Numbered from the stretch's first letter, positions 44,350 to 53,197 are shown. The stretch: DNA of 64,000 nucleotides from Pseudomonas amygdali (GCF_002699855.1 NZ_LKBW01000277.1:1-64000), one strand, 5' to 3'. Notes: generated by a model from the sequence alone, not told the origin. Program-made: numbers and translations.

Positions 44350-44688
44350 GCAAAGGGAAGTCTGTTTAAAATCCGCACGCGTTCTTCGCCTGCTGGACAA
44401 AATAACGGTTAGCGCAAAAACGGCGTTTGGTGCCCTGTTTGCTCGGTTGCTGTGGAGTGTGGCGAACTAATGTTGTTGGCGGAAATCAACTCTGACTATG
44501 CTGATCATAGATTTCACGGTTGAATGACGCTTCCGAATGAAGCGCGAAATAATCGGCTTGGGCGTTTAGTGCACAGGAATGGTGCGTAGAACGTCGAGTG
44601 TTTACCTAACCTTTTGAAATCAAAGCGTTTATGCCGGTGGCACGGGCTTTGCGATGGTCTTGGTGTCCATGGTGACAAGGAGTACGGC

Positions 44689-46098
44689 ATGATCCGCACC
44701 TTTTATGACGAGATGTACGATGCGGGCGGCGTAGTCCGTCCGCACTATCGGGAGTTCGCCCGCTGGCTGGGTGATACGCCTCCCGAGCTTTTGGCTCAAC
44801 GCAGGCGCGAAGCCGATCTGCTGTTTCACCGTGCCGGGATCACGTTCACACTCTATGGTGATGAGCAGGGCACCGAGCGGCTTATCCCCTTCGATACCAT
44901 CCCGCGCAGCATTCCCGCCAGCGAATGGCGTGTAGTCGAGCGTGGCTGTATCCAGCGCGTCAAGGCGCTGAACATGTTTCTGGCGGATCTTTATCACGAC
45001 CAGCGGATTATCAAGGCCGGAATCATTCCTGCCGAACAGGTGCTGGCCAACGAGCAATATCAGTTGGCGATGCAGGGCCTGAACCTGCACCGCGATTTGT
45101 ATTCGCACATTTCCGGCGTCGATCTGGTGCGCGACGGTGATGGCACGTATTACGTGCTGGAGGACAACCTGCGAACCCCGAGCGGCGTGAGCTACATGCT
45201 CGAAGACCGCAAGATGATGATGCGTTTGTTCCCCGAGCTGTTCTCGGCCCAGCGCATTGCACCGATCGATCACTATCCGAATCTGTTGCTCGACACGCTC
45301 AAGAGTTCCAGCCATCTGGACAACCCGAGTGTCGTGGTATTGACGCCCGGGCGTTTCAACAGCGCCTTTTTCGAGCATGCGTTTCTGGCTCGCGAGATGG
45401 GGGTCGAGCTGGTTGAAGGTGCCGATCTGTTTGTCCGCGACGACCGCGTGTTCATGCGTACCACCGACGGTCCCAAGGCTGTCGATGTTATCTACCGTCG
45501 GCTTGACGATGCATTCCTTGATCCGCTGGCGTTCAACCCTGATTCCATGCTGGGCGTTCCCGGACTTCTGGCCGCGTATCGCTCCGGCAATGTGGTTCTG
45601 GCCAATGCCATTGGTACCGGCGTTGCCGATGACAAGTCGGTTTACCCCTACGTCACCGACATGATTCGTTTCTATCTGGACGAAGAGCCAATTCTCAAGA
45701 ACGTGCCGACCTGGCAGTGCCGCAAGCCGGAAGAGCTGTCACATGTGCTGGCCAACCTCGGCGACCTGGTCGTCAAGGAAACCCAGGGCTCCGGGGGCTA
45801 CGGCATGCTGGTCGGCCCTGCAGCGACCGCCGCCGAGATCGAAGCCTTCCGGGCACGCCTCAAGGCCAAGCCGCATGCGTACATCGCCCAACCCACCTTG
45901 TGCCTGTCGACCTGTCCGACCTTCGTCGAAAATGGCATAGCCCCGCGACATATCGATCTGCGCCCCTTTGTTCTGTCCGGTCGCGAAACCCGCGTCGTAC
46001 CTGGCGGGCTTACCCGAGTGGCCTTGCGTGAAGGCTCACTGGTGGTCAATTCGTCACAGGGTGGCGGAACCAAAGACACCTGGGTGGTCGAGGATTAA
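44689..46098 (+). CDS. circularly permuted ATP-grasp protein
   Basis: A 469-residue circularly permuted ATP-grasp family protein (DUF404/407). It starts MIRTFYDEMYDAGGVVRPHY and has VERGCIQRVKALNMFLADLYHDQRI, then HISGVDLVRDGDGTYYVLEDNLRTPSG, where Glu and Asn bind metal-ATP. VVKETQGSGGYGMLVGPA is the ATP-lysine loop. Such enzymes are predicted to form amide or peptide bonds on an unknown substrate. It is the first gene of a three-gene operon with an alpha-E and a transglutaminase-like protein. ACAAGGAG precedes the ATG. Confidence 0.9.
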   Translation: MIRTFYDEMYDAGGVVRPHYREFARWLGDTPPELLAQRRREADLLFHRAGITFTLYGDEQGTERLIPFDTIPRSIPASEWRVVERGCIQRVKALNMFLADLYHDQRIIKAGIIPAEQVLANEQYQLAMQGLNLHRDLYSHISGVDLVRDGDGTYYVLEDNLRTPSGVSYMLEDRKMMMRLFPELFSAQRIAPIDHYPNLLLDTLKSSSHLDNPSVVVLTPGRFNSAFFEHAFLAREMGVELVEGADLFVRDDRVFMRTTDGPKAVDVIYRRLDDAFLDPLAFNPDSMLGVPGLLAAYRSGNVVLANAIGTGVADDKSVYPYVTDMIRFYLDEEPILKNVPTWQCRKPEELSHVLANLGDLVVKETQGSGGYGMLVGPAATAAEIEAFRARLKAKPHAYIAQPTLCLSTCPTFVENGIAPRHIDLRPFVLSGRETRVVPGGLTRVALREGSLVVNSSQGGGTKDTWVVED

Positions 46099-46110
46099 GG
46101 ATGCCTGCCA

Positions 46111-47070
46111 ATGTTAAGTAGAACTGCCTCTGATCTTTTCTGGATGTCGCGTTACCTGGAGCGAGCGGAGAACCTCGCCCGAATGCTGGACGTGAGCTAT
46201 TCGCTGTCGCTGATGCCGCAGGACGGGCGGGGTGACGGGCTGGATGAAATAGCCATGCCGTTGCTGATTACCGGAACGCTGGAAACCTATATCGAGCGTC
46301 ATGGTGAACTGCATGCCGAGCGCATGCTGCATTTTTTCGCGCTGGACGCGACCAACCCGGCCAGCATTTACAGCTGTCTGGGCGCCGCAAGGGCCAGTGC
46401 GCATGCCGTGCGCGGGCGTATCACTGCCGACATGTGGGAGAACATCAACTCCACCTGGCTGGAAATTCGCGGCATTGCTCAACAGGGTCTGACCCGTTAC
46501 GGCATGAGTCGCTTTTGCGAGTGGGTCAAGGAGCGTTCGCACCTGTTCCGTGGTGCGACCTACGGCACAATCATGCGTAACGATGCGTTCCGTTTCATTC
46601 GTCTGGGAACGTTCATCGAGCGCGCTGACAACACCATGCGCATGCTCGACGCCCGCTATGAGATGCTCGAACTGCGTGGGCCACAGGCCAACGCCGCGGC
46701 GGACAACTCGGCTGCCGGGTACTACCAGTGGAGCGCCTTGTTGCGCGCACTGTCCTCGTTCGAGGCTTACACTGAAGTCTATCGGGATGCGCCAGGCGCG
46801 CGTCAGGTTGCCGAACTGTTGCTGCTGCGTGCCGACATTCCGCGCTCGTTGCGCGCCTGTCTGGAAGAAATGGACGTCATTCTGGCCAGTCTGCCCGGCG
46901 TCAATGGCCGACCTGCGCAGCGCATGGCCGCCGAGATGGATGCAAGATTGCGCTACACCAGTATCGACGAGATTCTGGATGAGGGACTGCATGAGTGGTT
47001 GAACGAATTCATTCCAATGCTGGCCCAACTGGGTGATGCCATTCACACTTCGTACCTGGAGGCTGCATGA
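46111..47070 (+). CDS. alpha-E domain protein (DUF403)
   Basis: A 319-residue all-helical protein beginning MLSRTASDLFWMSRYLERAENLARML, the alpha-E (DUF403) signature. Conserved FIRLGTFIERADNTMRMLDARYE and ALLRALSSFEAYTEVYR follow. It has no known catalytic residues and always travels with the ATP-grasp and transglutaminase-like genes, so it may be a scaffold or substrate-binding partner. It starts 12 bp after the ATP-grasp stop, and its own stop overlaps the next ATG. Confidence 0.9.
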   Translation: MLSRTASDLFWMSRYLERAENLARMLDVSYSLSLMPQDGRGDGLDEIAMPLLITGTLETYIERHGELHAERMLHFFALDATNPASIYSCLGAARASAHAVRGRITADMWENINSTWLEIRGIAQQGLTRYGMSRFCEWVKERSHLFRGATYGTIMRNDAFRFIRLGTFIERADNTMRMLDARYEMLELRGPQANAAADNSAAGYYQWSALLRALSSFEAYTEVYRDAPGARQVAELLLLRADIPRSLRACLEEMDVILASLPGVNGRPAQRMAAEMDARLRYTSIDEILDEGLHEWLNEFIPMLAQLGDAIHTSYLEAA

Positions 47071-47897
47071 GACTTTCGATAAGCCATGAGACCACCTATC
47101 ACTACGATGACCAGGTGCGCTCGAGTATCCAGTATCTGCGCCTGACGCCTCACGACAGTGAGCGCCAGCAAGTGCTTAGCTGGCAATTGACGTTGCCGCG
47201 CCCGGTGCGCGCGCAGATTGATCCTTTCGGCAATATCCTGCATGTCCTGAGCCTGGAAGAGCCGCACGAGGCGATCATCATCGGCGCGCGCGGGCAGGTG
47301 CAAATCGACGAAACCCGCGAGGCCGAGCACGAAAGCCAGTCGGCATTACCGTTTTTGCGCGTGACGCGACTGACCGAGCCTGACGAAGCGATTCGCAGTT
47401 TCGCAGCCAGGGAATGTCGCAAGCGCGCTGACCGTAGCGCATTGATCGACCTGATGCAGGCGCTCAACCAGCACATGACTTACACGCAGGGTGCGACCGA
47501 AGTCGACACCAGTGCCGCCCAAGCCTTCGCCGGACGCTCGGGGGTCTGTCAGGACCATACCCACGCCTTCCTGGCCTGCGCCCGCAGTCTTGGGGTGCCG
47601 GCACGTTATGTGTCCGGTTATCTGTGCAGCGAAGACAGCGAACATTTGTCCAGTCACGCCTGGGCCGAAGCCTGGATAGACGACGCCTGGTACAGCTTCG
47701 ATGTCACTAACCAGCTGGCCATTCCCGAACGTCATTTGAAGCTGGCGGTAGGGCTGGACTATCTGGATGCTTGTCCGGTGCGCGGCATGCGCCGGGGTGG
47801 CGGGTCTGAACAGATGCACGCCAAGGTCGTGGTTTCACCCATGACCGGTACGCCAAAAGTGAAAACCCGTGTGCAGGTCCAGGCGCAGCATCAGTAG
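47067..47897 (+). CDS. transglutaminase-like cysteine peptidase family protein
   Basis: A 276-residue protein with an N-terminal beta domain (SISHETTYHYDDQVRSSIQYLRL) and a transglutaminase-like core. The triad is visible: Cys in FAGRSGVCQDHTHAFL, His in SSHAWAEAWI, and Asp in WYSFDVTNQ. It probably hydrolyses or exchanges an amide made by the partner ATP-grasp protein. It overlaps the alpha-E stop by four bases (ATGA), which implies coupled translation. Confidence 0.92.
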   Translation: MRLSISHETTYHYDDQVRSSIQYLRLTPHDSERQQVLSWQLTLPRPVRAQIDPFGNILHVLSLEEPHEAIIIGARGQVQIDETREAEHESQSALPFLRVTRLTEPDEAIRSFAARECRKRADRSALIDLMQALNQHMTYTQGATEVDTSAAQAFAGRSGVCQDHTHAFLACARSLGVPARYVSGYLCSEDSEHLSSHAWAEAWIDDAWYSFDVTNQLAIPERHLKLAVGLDYLDACPVRGMRRGGGSEQMHAKVVVSPMTGTPKVKTRVQVQAQHQ

Positions 47898-47926
47898 CGC
47901 GTAAGCACTGACCTGCGCATCACTGA

Positions 47927-47956
47927 AATGGCCGGAATTCAAACTCCGGCCATTGC
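47927..47956. terminator. bidirectional hairpin
   Basis: AATGGCCGGA (47927-47936) and TCCGGCCATT (47945-47954) form a perfect 10-bp stem with an 8-nt loop between convergent genes. Confidence 0.72.
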
Positions 47957-48328
47957 TTATTCGGCAGGGTCGTCGGTGGTGCTGTAGAGCGCGTTGTGCA
48001 GCTCTTCGTAATTACCGCCATTGATGACGCTGAAATAGCCCGCTGCCCTGAGTTTTTCCTGAGCCTTGTCGGCTTTGCTGTCAGTGCTGCTGAAAATGAC
48101 GAACACCGCATTGCGGTCGTTGAGCACCTGTTTCATCTGATTGACCAGCCGCCGGTCATCGACCCGTACCGCATTCAATACCGTGCCCGCGTCATAGTCG
48201 GTCTGGCTGCGTACATCCATCGCCAGTTTGCCTTCCTTGAGCGCAGCCACCGCTGCAGCCTGATCTACCATGCCCGCGTGGGCTGCGAAGCTGCTGACAA
48301 GTGCAAAAACAGCAATCCATTGGCGCAT
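47957..48328 (-). CDS. secreted rhodanese-like protein lacking the catalytic Cys
   Basis: A 123-residue protein with a signal peptide (QWIAVFALVSSFAAHAG) and one rhodanese domain (LAMDVRSQTDYDAGTVLNAVRV). The active-site loop, normally C-R-x-G-x-R-S, reads FSSTDSKAD here, so the sulfur-carrying Cys is absent. It is therefore probably not a sulfurtransferase; a binding role for the fold is more likely. GAAGGAGACG precedes the ATG. It is convergent with the transglutaminase gene. Confidence 0.82.
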   Translation of the reverse strand: MRQWIAVFALVSSFAAHAGMVDQAAAVAALKEGKLAMDVRSQTDYDAGTVLNAVRVDDRRLVNQMKQVLNDRNAVFVIFSSTDSKADKAQEKLRAAGYFSVINGGNYEELHNALYSTTDDPAE

Positions 48329-48394
48329 AGGCGCGTCTCCTTCAGTCGAGTGGAAAGAGTGGCACAGTTACACACTGACCGAAAGCGTGTCAGA

Positions 48395-48496
48395 TCAGCC
48401 GAACAACCTGTTCAGGTTAGGCACGATCAATAACAGCGCAGTGGTAAAGAGGATTAATCCCGCCTGACGTACTTTGGAGTGTTTGAACTTGAACAT
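48395..48496 (-). CDS. 33-residue single-helix membrane peptide
   Basis: The predicted peptide starts MFKFKHSKVRQAGLIL and continues with a single hydrophobic helix (GLILFTTALLLIVPNL), preceded by a basic segment and followed by NRLFG. An AAGGCGG ribosome site sits nine bases before the ATG. It lies upstream of the rhodanese gene on the same strand. I recognise no family; coding is supported by start, ribosome site and helix only. Confidence 0.55.
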   Translation of the reverse strand: MFKFKHSKVRQAGLILFTTALLLIVPNLNRLFG

Positions 48497-48936
48497 GGCT
48501 GACCGCCTTTTGTTGTTATTCCTGAGCGACAGAAGCAGGTCTATTCCGCGACGCGGAGAGTCGACCGCTGGCATGGGTGCGCATTGAACAGGTGGACCCG
48601 GTCATTTGACCGCTGGCCCGAGCGCTGAAAGGATTTTGCGCGCCTCCTGTTACAGATTTAACAATAGAGCCGAGGTGCCCCACGCCTTAGAACGGTTGGG
48701 AATTTAAACGTCTACTTATCCAACTTAACGTTATCAATCAACTGTTCGCCAGAGGCTCAGGCCTTTGCTAGACACTTCATTCACATCGTTCAGCTTTGCA
48801 CCGTTCGTCCGGGTCAGACTTTTCCTACGTGCATTAAACCTCCGACAAGGCGCGGGGTGCTGCTTGATTTGCCGATGCCTTCAAGGCAGGCTCTGCCCGT
48901 GCGCTATTGCCTCATCATTGTTTCAGGGCCTCTTTT
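48497..48936. other. 440-bp gap without a recognised gene
   Basis: No reading frame here has a credible ribosome site. Divergent genes flank it, so it holds both promoters. An AT-rich part (48650-48740) is the likeliest promoter zone. I see no repeats or strong hairpins. Confidence 0.5.
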
Positions 48937-49665
48937 ATGTCTTTACGCATCTGTATTCTGGAAACCGACAACCTGCGACCAGAACTGGTCGAGCAATATC
49001 AGGGGTACGGGCGGATGTTCGAATTGCTCTTCGCTCGCCAGCCAATCGCTGCAGAGCTGACGGTTTACAATGTGGTGCAAGGGGACTATCCACCTGCAGA
49101 CGAGCAGTTCGATGCTTATCTGGTGACCGGCAGCAAGGCAGACTCGTTTGGCACCGATCCCTGGATTCAGACCTTGAAGGTTTATCTGCTGGAGCTGTAT
49201 CAGCGCGGCGAAAAACTGCTGGGTATCTGCTTTGGTCACCAGTTGCTGGCCTTGCTCCTGGGCGGCAGGACCGAGCGTGCCGTGCAGGGTTGGGGTGTGG
49301 GTATTCATCACTATCAATTGGCTCCCGCCAGACCGTGGATGACGCCAGCAATGGACACGCTCACGTTGCTGATCAGCCATCAGGATCAGGTGACCGCGCT
49401 GCCCGAGAACGCAACGGTGCTTGCATCCAGCGAGTTCTGTCCATTTGCGGCCTACCATATCAATGATCAGGTGCTGTGTTTCCAGGGCCATCCCGAGTTC
49501 ATTCACGAGTTTTCCCGGACCTTGCTTGATCTTCGTCAGGAAGCGCTGGGCGAACAGGTTTACCAACAGGGTGTTGCCAGCCTGGATCACGACCATCATG
49601 GGGCGACGGTGGCAGAATGGATGATGCGCTTTGTGGCGCACAAGCCGGAAAAACAGTCTGTCTGA
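48937..49665 (+). CDS. class I glutamine amidotransferase
   Basis: A 242-residue stand-alone glutaminase-type protein. The nucleophile Cys lies in LLGICFGHQLLALLLGG (near residue 101). The His-Glu pair is in CFQGHPEF (near residue 189). It resembles GMP-synthase-like amidotransferase domains (GuaA N-terminal / YfeJ type) without a synthetase domain. Its amide donor function and partner are unknown; gamma-glutamyl peptide hydrolysis is another option. I chose the ATG at 48937 (MSLRICILETD). Confidence 0.88.
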   Translation: MSLRICILETDNLRPELVEQYQGYGRMFELLFARQPIAAELTVYNVVQGDYPPADEQFDAYLVTGSKADSFGTDPWIQTLKVYLLELYQRGEKLLGICFGHQLLALLLGGRTERAVQGWGVGIHHYQLAPARPWMTPAMDTLTLLISHQDQVTALPENATVLASSEFCPFAAYHINDQVLCFQGHPEFIHEFSRTLLDLRQEALGEQVYQQGVASLDHDHHGATVAEWMMRFVAHKPEKQSV

Positions 49666-49705
49666 TCCGGCGCATGGCTGTTGGAACGGGAATGCAGTGG
49701 CGGTG

Positions 49706-50677
49706 CTATAGCCAGCCAGAGCGCTTGAAGCTGGCAAACAGCGCCGTACACCCGCCCAGAATGACGCCCAGCACGATGAAGTAGCCGTATTCCCACTTGA
49801 GCTCCGGCATGTTCTCGAAGTTCATGCCGTAGATGCCGGCAATTGCGGTTGGAAAGGCCAGAATCGCTGCCCAGCCAGCAAACTTGCGCTGCACGATGCT
49901 TTGCCTCGAGGACTCCAGCAACAGGCCGATTTCGATTGTCTGGCTGGCGATGTCACACAGGTTGCCCAGGTCTTCCATCTGCCGCTTGACGTGAATTTCC
50001 ACGTCGCGAAAGTAGGGGCGCATGTTCTTGTCGATGAACGGGAAACTGAGTCTCTGCAGTTCTTCACCCACTTCCACCATCGGCGCTACATAACGGCGCA
50101 TGCGCAAAAGATCACGGCGCAGTGCATGAATGTGCTGGATGTCGGATTCGCGCAACGAGCCGCCGATGACACTTTGCTCCAACAGTTCAAGTTCGGCATG
50201 GATGGCTTCGGTCACCGGTTGATAGTTCTCGGTGACGAAGTCCAGGAGGGCGTAGAGCACGAAGTCTTCGCCGTGCTCCAGCAGCAGTGGCCTGGCCTCG
50301 CAGCGCTGACGCACCAGCCCGTAGGACTTGGAATGGCCGTTGCGCGAGGTGATGACATAGCCCTTGCCCGCGAAGATATTGGTTTCGATGAACAGCAGCT
50401 TGCCGTTTTCGCGTACCGGCGCGTAGGTCACGATAAACAGCGCATCGCCAAAGGTTTCCAGCTTTGGACGGCTGTGAACCTCCATGGCATCTTCAAGGGC
50501 CAGTTCATGCAGGTTGAACTGTTCTTTGAGGCTGGTCAGTTCCTCATTACTGGGCTGCTCCAGGCCGATCCAGACGAAATGATCGGGTTTGGCGGCCCAG
50601 GCGGCGCCATCATCAAGGGTTATATCGCGGACTTTTTTGCCTTTGCTGTATACCGCTGCTGCAACAACTCGACCCAT
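49706..50677 (-). CDS. corA: CorA family magnesium/divalent cation channel
   Basis: A 323-residue CorA protein: a cytoplasmic N-terminal funnel, long helices with HALRRDLLRMRRYVAPM, and two C-terminal membrane helices. The selectivity motif is IYGMNFENMPEL, the exact GMN with the MPEL loop, followed by WEYGYFIVLGVILGG. It imports Mg2+ or Co2+ as a pentamer. Length and tail (FKRSGWL) are typical. It is convergent with the amidotransferase gene. Confidence 0.95.
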   Translation of the reverse strand: MGRVVAAAVYSKGKKVRDITLDDGAAWAAKPDHFVWIGLEQPSNEELTSLKEQFNLHELALEDAMEVHSRPKLETFGDALFIVTYAPVRENGKLLFIETNIFAGKGYVITSRNGHSKSYGLVRQRCEARPLLLEHGEDFVLYALLDFVTENYQPVTEAIHAELELLEQSVIGGSLRESDIQHIHALRRDLLRMRRYVAPMVEVGEELQRLSFPFIDKNMRPYFRDVEIHVKRQMEDLGNLCDIASQTIEIGLLLESSRQSIVQRKFAGWAAILAFPTAIAGIYGMNFENMPELKWEYGYFIVLGVILGGCTALFASFKRSGWL

Positions 50678-50769
50678 GGCGCTATCGCTTCTTCAATATG
50701 TCAGTGGCGCAAAAAACATGCGCGGTAGCTGATCAGATTGATCAAATGCGTATGAGTTCGCCGGTAAAC

Positions 50770-50793
50770 AAAAGCCCGCGCCGGCGGGCTTCG
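50770..50793 (-). terminator. terminator of the crotonase gene
   Basis: On the minus strand AAGCCCGC-CGGC-GCGGGCTT is followed by TTGTTT. It lies about 10 bp beyond the stop codon at 50802. Confidence 0.8.
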
Positions 50794-50801
50794 ATTGGGT
50801 A

Positions 50802-51491
50802 TCACAGCATGTGTTGCCGATCCTGCTCGATAGCTGCATCCAGTGTATCGAGCAAGGCTTTTCTAACCTTGAGTTTGGTCTTCTTGTGCGCGCTCATGTT
50901 GATCTTCTTCAACTGTGCAGCGACCGACAATGCGGTGTTTTGCAGTTCATCGACGCTGACCACCTTGTCCAGGAAGCCGGCGGCCATCGCTCCTTCAGGG
51001 TCGAACATTTCGGCATTGATAACCGAGCGATTGAAGGCTGATTTACGCAACCTGTCACGCGCCAGTTCGATGCCGGCGTGGTGCATGGGCATGCCGATCT
51101 GTACTTCGTTCAATCCGATACTGAACGGCCCTGCGACACCGATACGATAATCGGCGGACAGCAGCAAAAAGGCACCCTTGGCAACGGCGTGGCCGGGGCA
51201 GGCGACGATGATCGGGAAGGGGTGCGACAGCATTCTGCGCGCCAGGGTGGAACCCTGAGCAACCAGATTGATCGCCGCTTCGGCGCTCGAGGTCATCACC
51301 TTGAGGTCGTAGCCGCCCGAGAGAATCCCGGGCTGTCCAGTGACGATCACGATTGCCCGGTCCTGTTCGGCCTGATCCAGCGCAGCATTGAACGCGATGA
51401 TTACGTCCGGAGAAATGGCATTGACCTTGCCGTTGTTCAGGGTCAGCGTGGCGACACCGTCGTCCAGATGGTACGAGACCAGATCACTCAT
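50802..51491 (-). CDS. enoyl-CoA hydratase/isomerase family protein
   Basis: A 229-residue crotonase-fold protein. The oxyanion hole segments are GQPGILSGGYDLKVM (near residues 53-67) and CPGHAVAKGAFLLLSADYRIG (near residue 98). The catalytic Glu positions seen in hydratases are not clearly conserved, so the reaction (hydration, isomerisation or thioester hydrolysis) is open. TAAAGGAATCACGTC precedes the ATG. No other fatty-acid gene is near. Confidence 0.88.
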   Translation of the reverse strand: MSDLVSYHLDDGVATLTLNNGKVNAISPDVIIAFNAALDQAEQDRAIVIVTGQPGILSGGYDLKVMTSSAEAAINLVAQGSTLARRMLSHPFPIIVACPGHAVAKGAFLLLSADYRIGVAGPFSIGLNEVQIGMPMHHAGIELARDRLRKSAFNRSVINAEMFDPEGAMAAGFLDKVVSVDELQNTALSVAAQLKKINMSAHKKTKLKVRKALLDTLDAAIEQDRQHML

Positions 51492-51616
51492 GACGTGATT
51501 CCTTTATTGAAGTGAGCAGACGTTACTCACCCATAAGGAACAGGTAAAGCGCTGACTGATGAGTCACTCGGTAGATCGCCAATCAATGGCCGATTTACCC
51601 TCAACGGCGGCTCGGG

Positions 51617-51910
51617 TCATGGCTGGATATCGTTGAAGCCGCAATATTCTTCCCAGTCCATTCCCAGCGCTTCGGCTACCTGGCGGTGTGCTTCAAGGCG
51701 CATGCTCTGCAACTGTTCGGGCGACTCGGCAATCAGTTCCAGCGCCAGTTCCCAGGACTCGATGCCCTGGCTCTCGGCCTCGTCTTCAAAAGCCCACTGT
51801 AATTGCTGCTTTTGCTCTTTCGGGCTCAACGCGCTGATTTCGTCCTTCAGGGTCGGATGGGTCGCGAGGTATTTCGCCAGCGCGGCCTCGTTCCACTCAA
51901 GCGTATTCAT
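51617..51910 (-). CDS. DUF6388-like small acidic protein
   Basis: A 97-residue acidic helical protein: KYLATHPTLKDEISALSPKE, QLQWAFEDEAESQGIESWE and VAEALGMDWEEYCGFND. The pattern resembles the Pseudomonas DUF6388 family from memory; function unknown. GAGGAACCCCGC precedes the ATG. It is alone on its strand, divergent from the EthD gene. Confidence 0.72.
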   Translation of the reverse strand: MNTLEWNEAALAKYLATHPTLKDEISALSPKEQKQQLQWAFEDEAESQGIESWELALELIAESPEQLQSMRLEAHRQVAEALGMDWEEYCGFNDIQP

Positions 51911-52072
51911 GCGGGGTTCCTCAAAATGGTTCGATAGCCCGGCTGCTTTTCAGGGCAGGGGGCAAGACGGCGTGATTGTGAGGGAGCACGTCATTGATGT
52001 CAGCACCCGGCCGCAATAATCGCTAGAGTGCTCAGACGAATGTATTGATCCTTCACTCAGGAGCCTATCGAG

Positions 52073-52402
52073 ATGATTAAAGTCAGTGTGCTGTATGCGT
52101 ATGAAGAGGGTGCCCGTTTCGACCACGATTACTATCGCGACAAACACTTGCCGCTGGTGCAAGAGCTGATGGGCAGTTACTGCAAGGGCTACAGCGTCGA
52201 CAGAGGCATAGGCGGAGCAACGCCGGGCTCGGAGCCTCGGTATATCGGCATGTGCCACATCTATTGCGATTCCATAGAAGACTTTGAAGCCGGCATGGGG
52301 CCGCATTCAAAGCAGATCAATGCCGACATCACCAACTACACCGACCTGATCCCGGAGATACAGATCAGCGAAGTGCGTGCCGATGTGAAAACCGCGCGAT
52401 AG
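52073..52402 (+). CDS. EthD family protein
   Basis: A 109-residue dimeric alpha/beta-barrel protein of the EthD family. It begins MIKVSVLYAYEEGARFDHDYYRDKH, the EthD mark with His and Tyr, and ends with a FEAGMGPHSKQINADITNYTD segment. Members include proteins linked to ether degradation and small reductase-like proteins, but the exact role is unknown. Its stop is one base from that of the convergent DUF4124 gene. Confidence 0.88.
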   Translation: MIKVSVLYAYEEGARFDHDYYRDKHLPLVQELMGSYCKGYSVDRGIGGATPGSEPRYIGMCHIYCDSIEDFEAGMGPHSKQINADITNYTDLIPEIQISEVRADVKTAR

Positions 52403-52403
52403 C

Positions 52404-52823
52404 TTATCGAGCGGCGTCCTGGCGAGCCGCTTGTTTTTTTGAAGACATGCCACCCGACGGATCAAAGCACTGGCTGTCGTAACGTGGGCTCTGGCACTGC
52501 GAAGGGATGTTCGGCGGTGGCGGGCGGTTTCGTTGATACGCCTTGTAGCGTTCCGTCTCGTAGACCGTCACGTGGGTGCGGCCACTGATCTTCAGGTATT
52601 CAGTGGCCTTGAGATTGGTCTGGTGAACATAATCGATAGGCTCACCCTCGCGCCGCATGTTCGGCGGGCCCTGGCGCTGCAGCGCGCGCTGTGCAGCGTT
52701 GTCACAGGGGATCGACGCATAGCTCACCTGTCCCTGCGGTGATGTGCATTTGAAGATCTCGCCGTACGCCGTGCCTGCACCCAGTAGCGCTAACACTGCC
52801 AGCGTGATTGAAAGCCTTTTCAT
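52404..52823 (-). CDS. secreted DUF4124 protein
   Basis: A 139-residue protein with a signal peptide (LSITLAVLALLGAGTAYG). The DUF4124 start EIFKCTSPQGQVSYASIPCD follows, with two Cys that likely form a disulfide in the periplasm. The C-terminus is basic and Pro/Gln-rich. Function unknown. GCAAGGAGAGAACC gives a strong ribosome site. Confidence 0.85.
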   Translation of the reverse strand: MKRLSITLAVLALLGAGTAYGEIFKCTSPQGQVSYASIPCDNAAQRALQRQGPPNMRREGEPIDYVHQTNLKATEYLKISGRTHVTVYETERYKAYQRNRPPPPNIPSQCQSPRYDSQCFDPSGGMSSKKQAARQDAAR

Positions 52824-52974
52824 GGTTCTCTCCTTGCATGGCGCAAGGCTATCATTTGCCTCTGAACGCCGCCATATCCTCTTGCTGCAAGACCCCGTTC
52901 GTCAGACATATCGCACGGCTATGTTGATCCGCTTTCTGACTATCAGGTTCTGAATTTAACCAGTGGAGGCGCAT

Positions 52975-53145
52975 ATGACCGGCACCAAGCCAGGCAGCAG
53001 CAACGAAGACAAGAATGATCCGGGTTTTGACGAAGAGTCACCGAAAACCCAGGACCCGCAAATCGATCCGACCGAGCCCGCCAAGACTCCAGCCAGTGAC
53101 AAGGGCAGCAAGGATGATTACCCGCCGTACACCCCGGACAAGTAA
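52975..53145 (+). CDS. small disordered protein
   Basis: A 56-residue acidic, hydrophilic protein rich in Asp, Lys, Pro and Thr (SSNEDKNDPGFDEESPK, ending DDYPPYTPDK). No fold is expected. GTGGAGGCGCAT precedes the ATG and a clear terminator follows, so it is probably expressed. I recognise no family. Confidence 0.7.
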   Translation: MTGTKPGSSNEDKNDPGFDEESPKTQDPQIDPTEPAKTPASDKGSKDDYPPYTPDK

Positions 53146-53152
53146 CTGAGCG

Positions 53153-53184
53153 ACCGCCCTCGGTAAACACCGAGGGCGGTTTAT
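53153..53184 (+). terminator. intrinsic terminator, probably bidirectional
   Basis: ACCGCCCTCGG (53153-53163) pairs with CCGAGGGCGGT (53170-53180), 6-nt loop, then TTAT. It separates the small gene from convergent cytochrome c. Confidence 0.82.
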
Positions 53185-53197
53185 CTACCTGTCCGTA

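Noticed and set aside
44351..44480. Minus-strand frame ending just before the unassigned terminator
   Set aside because: It runs about 45 codons to TAA but has no ATG, GTG or TTG in frame and no ribosome site.
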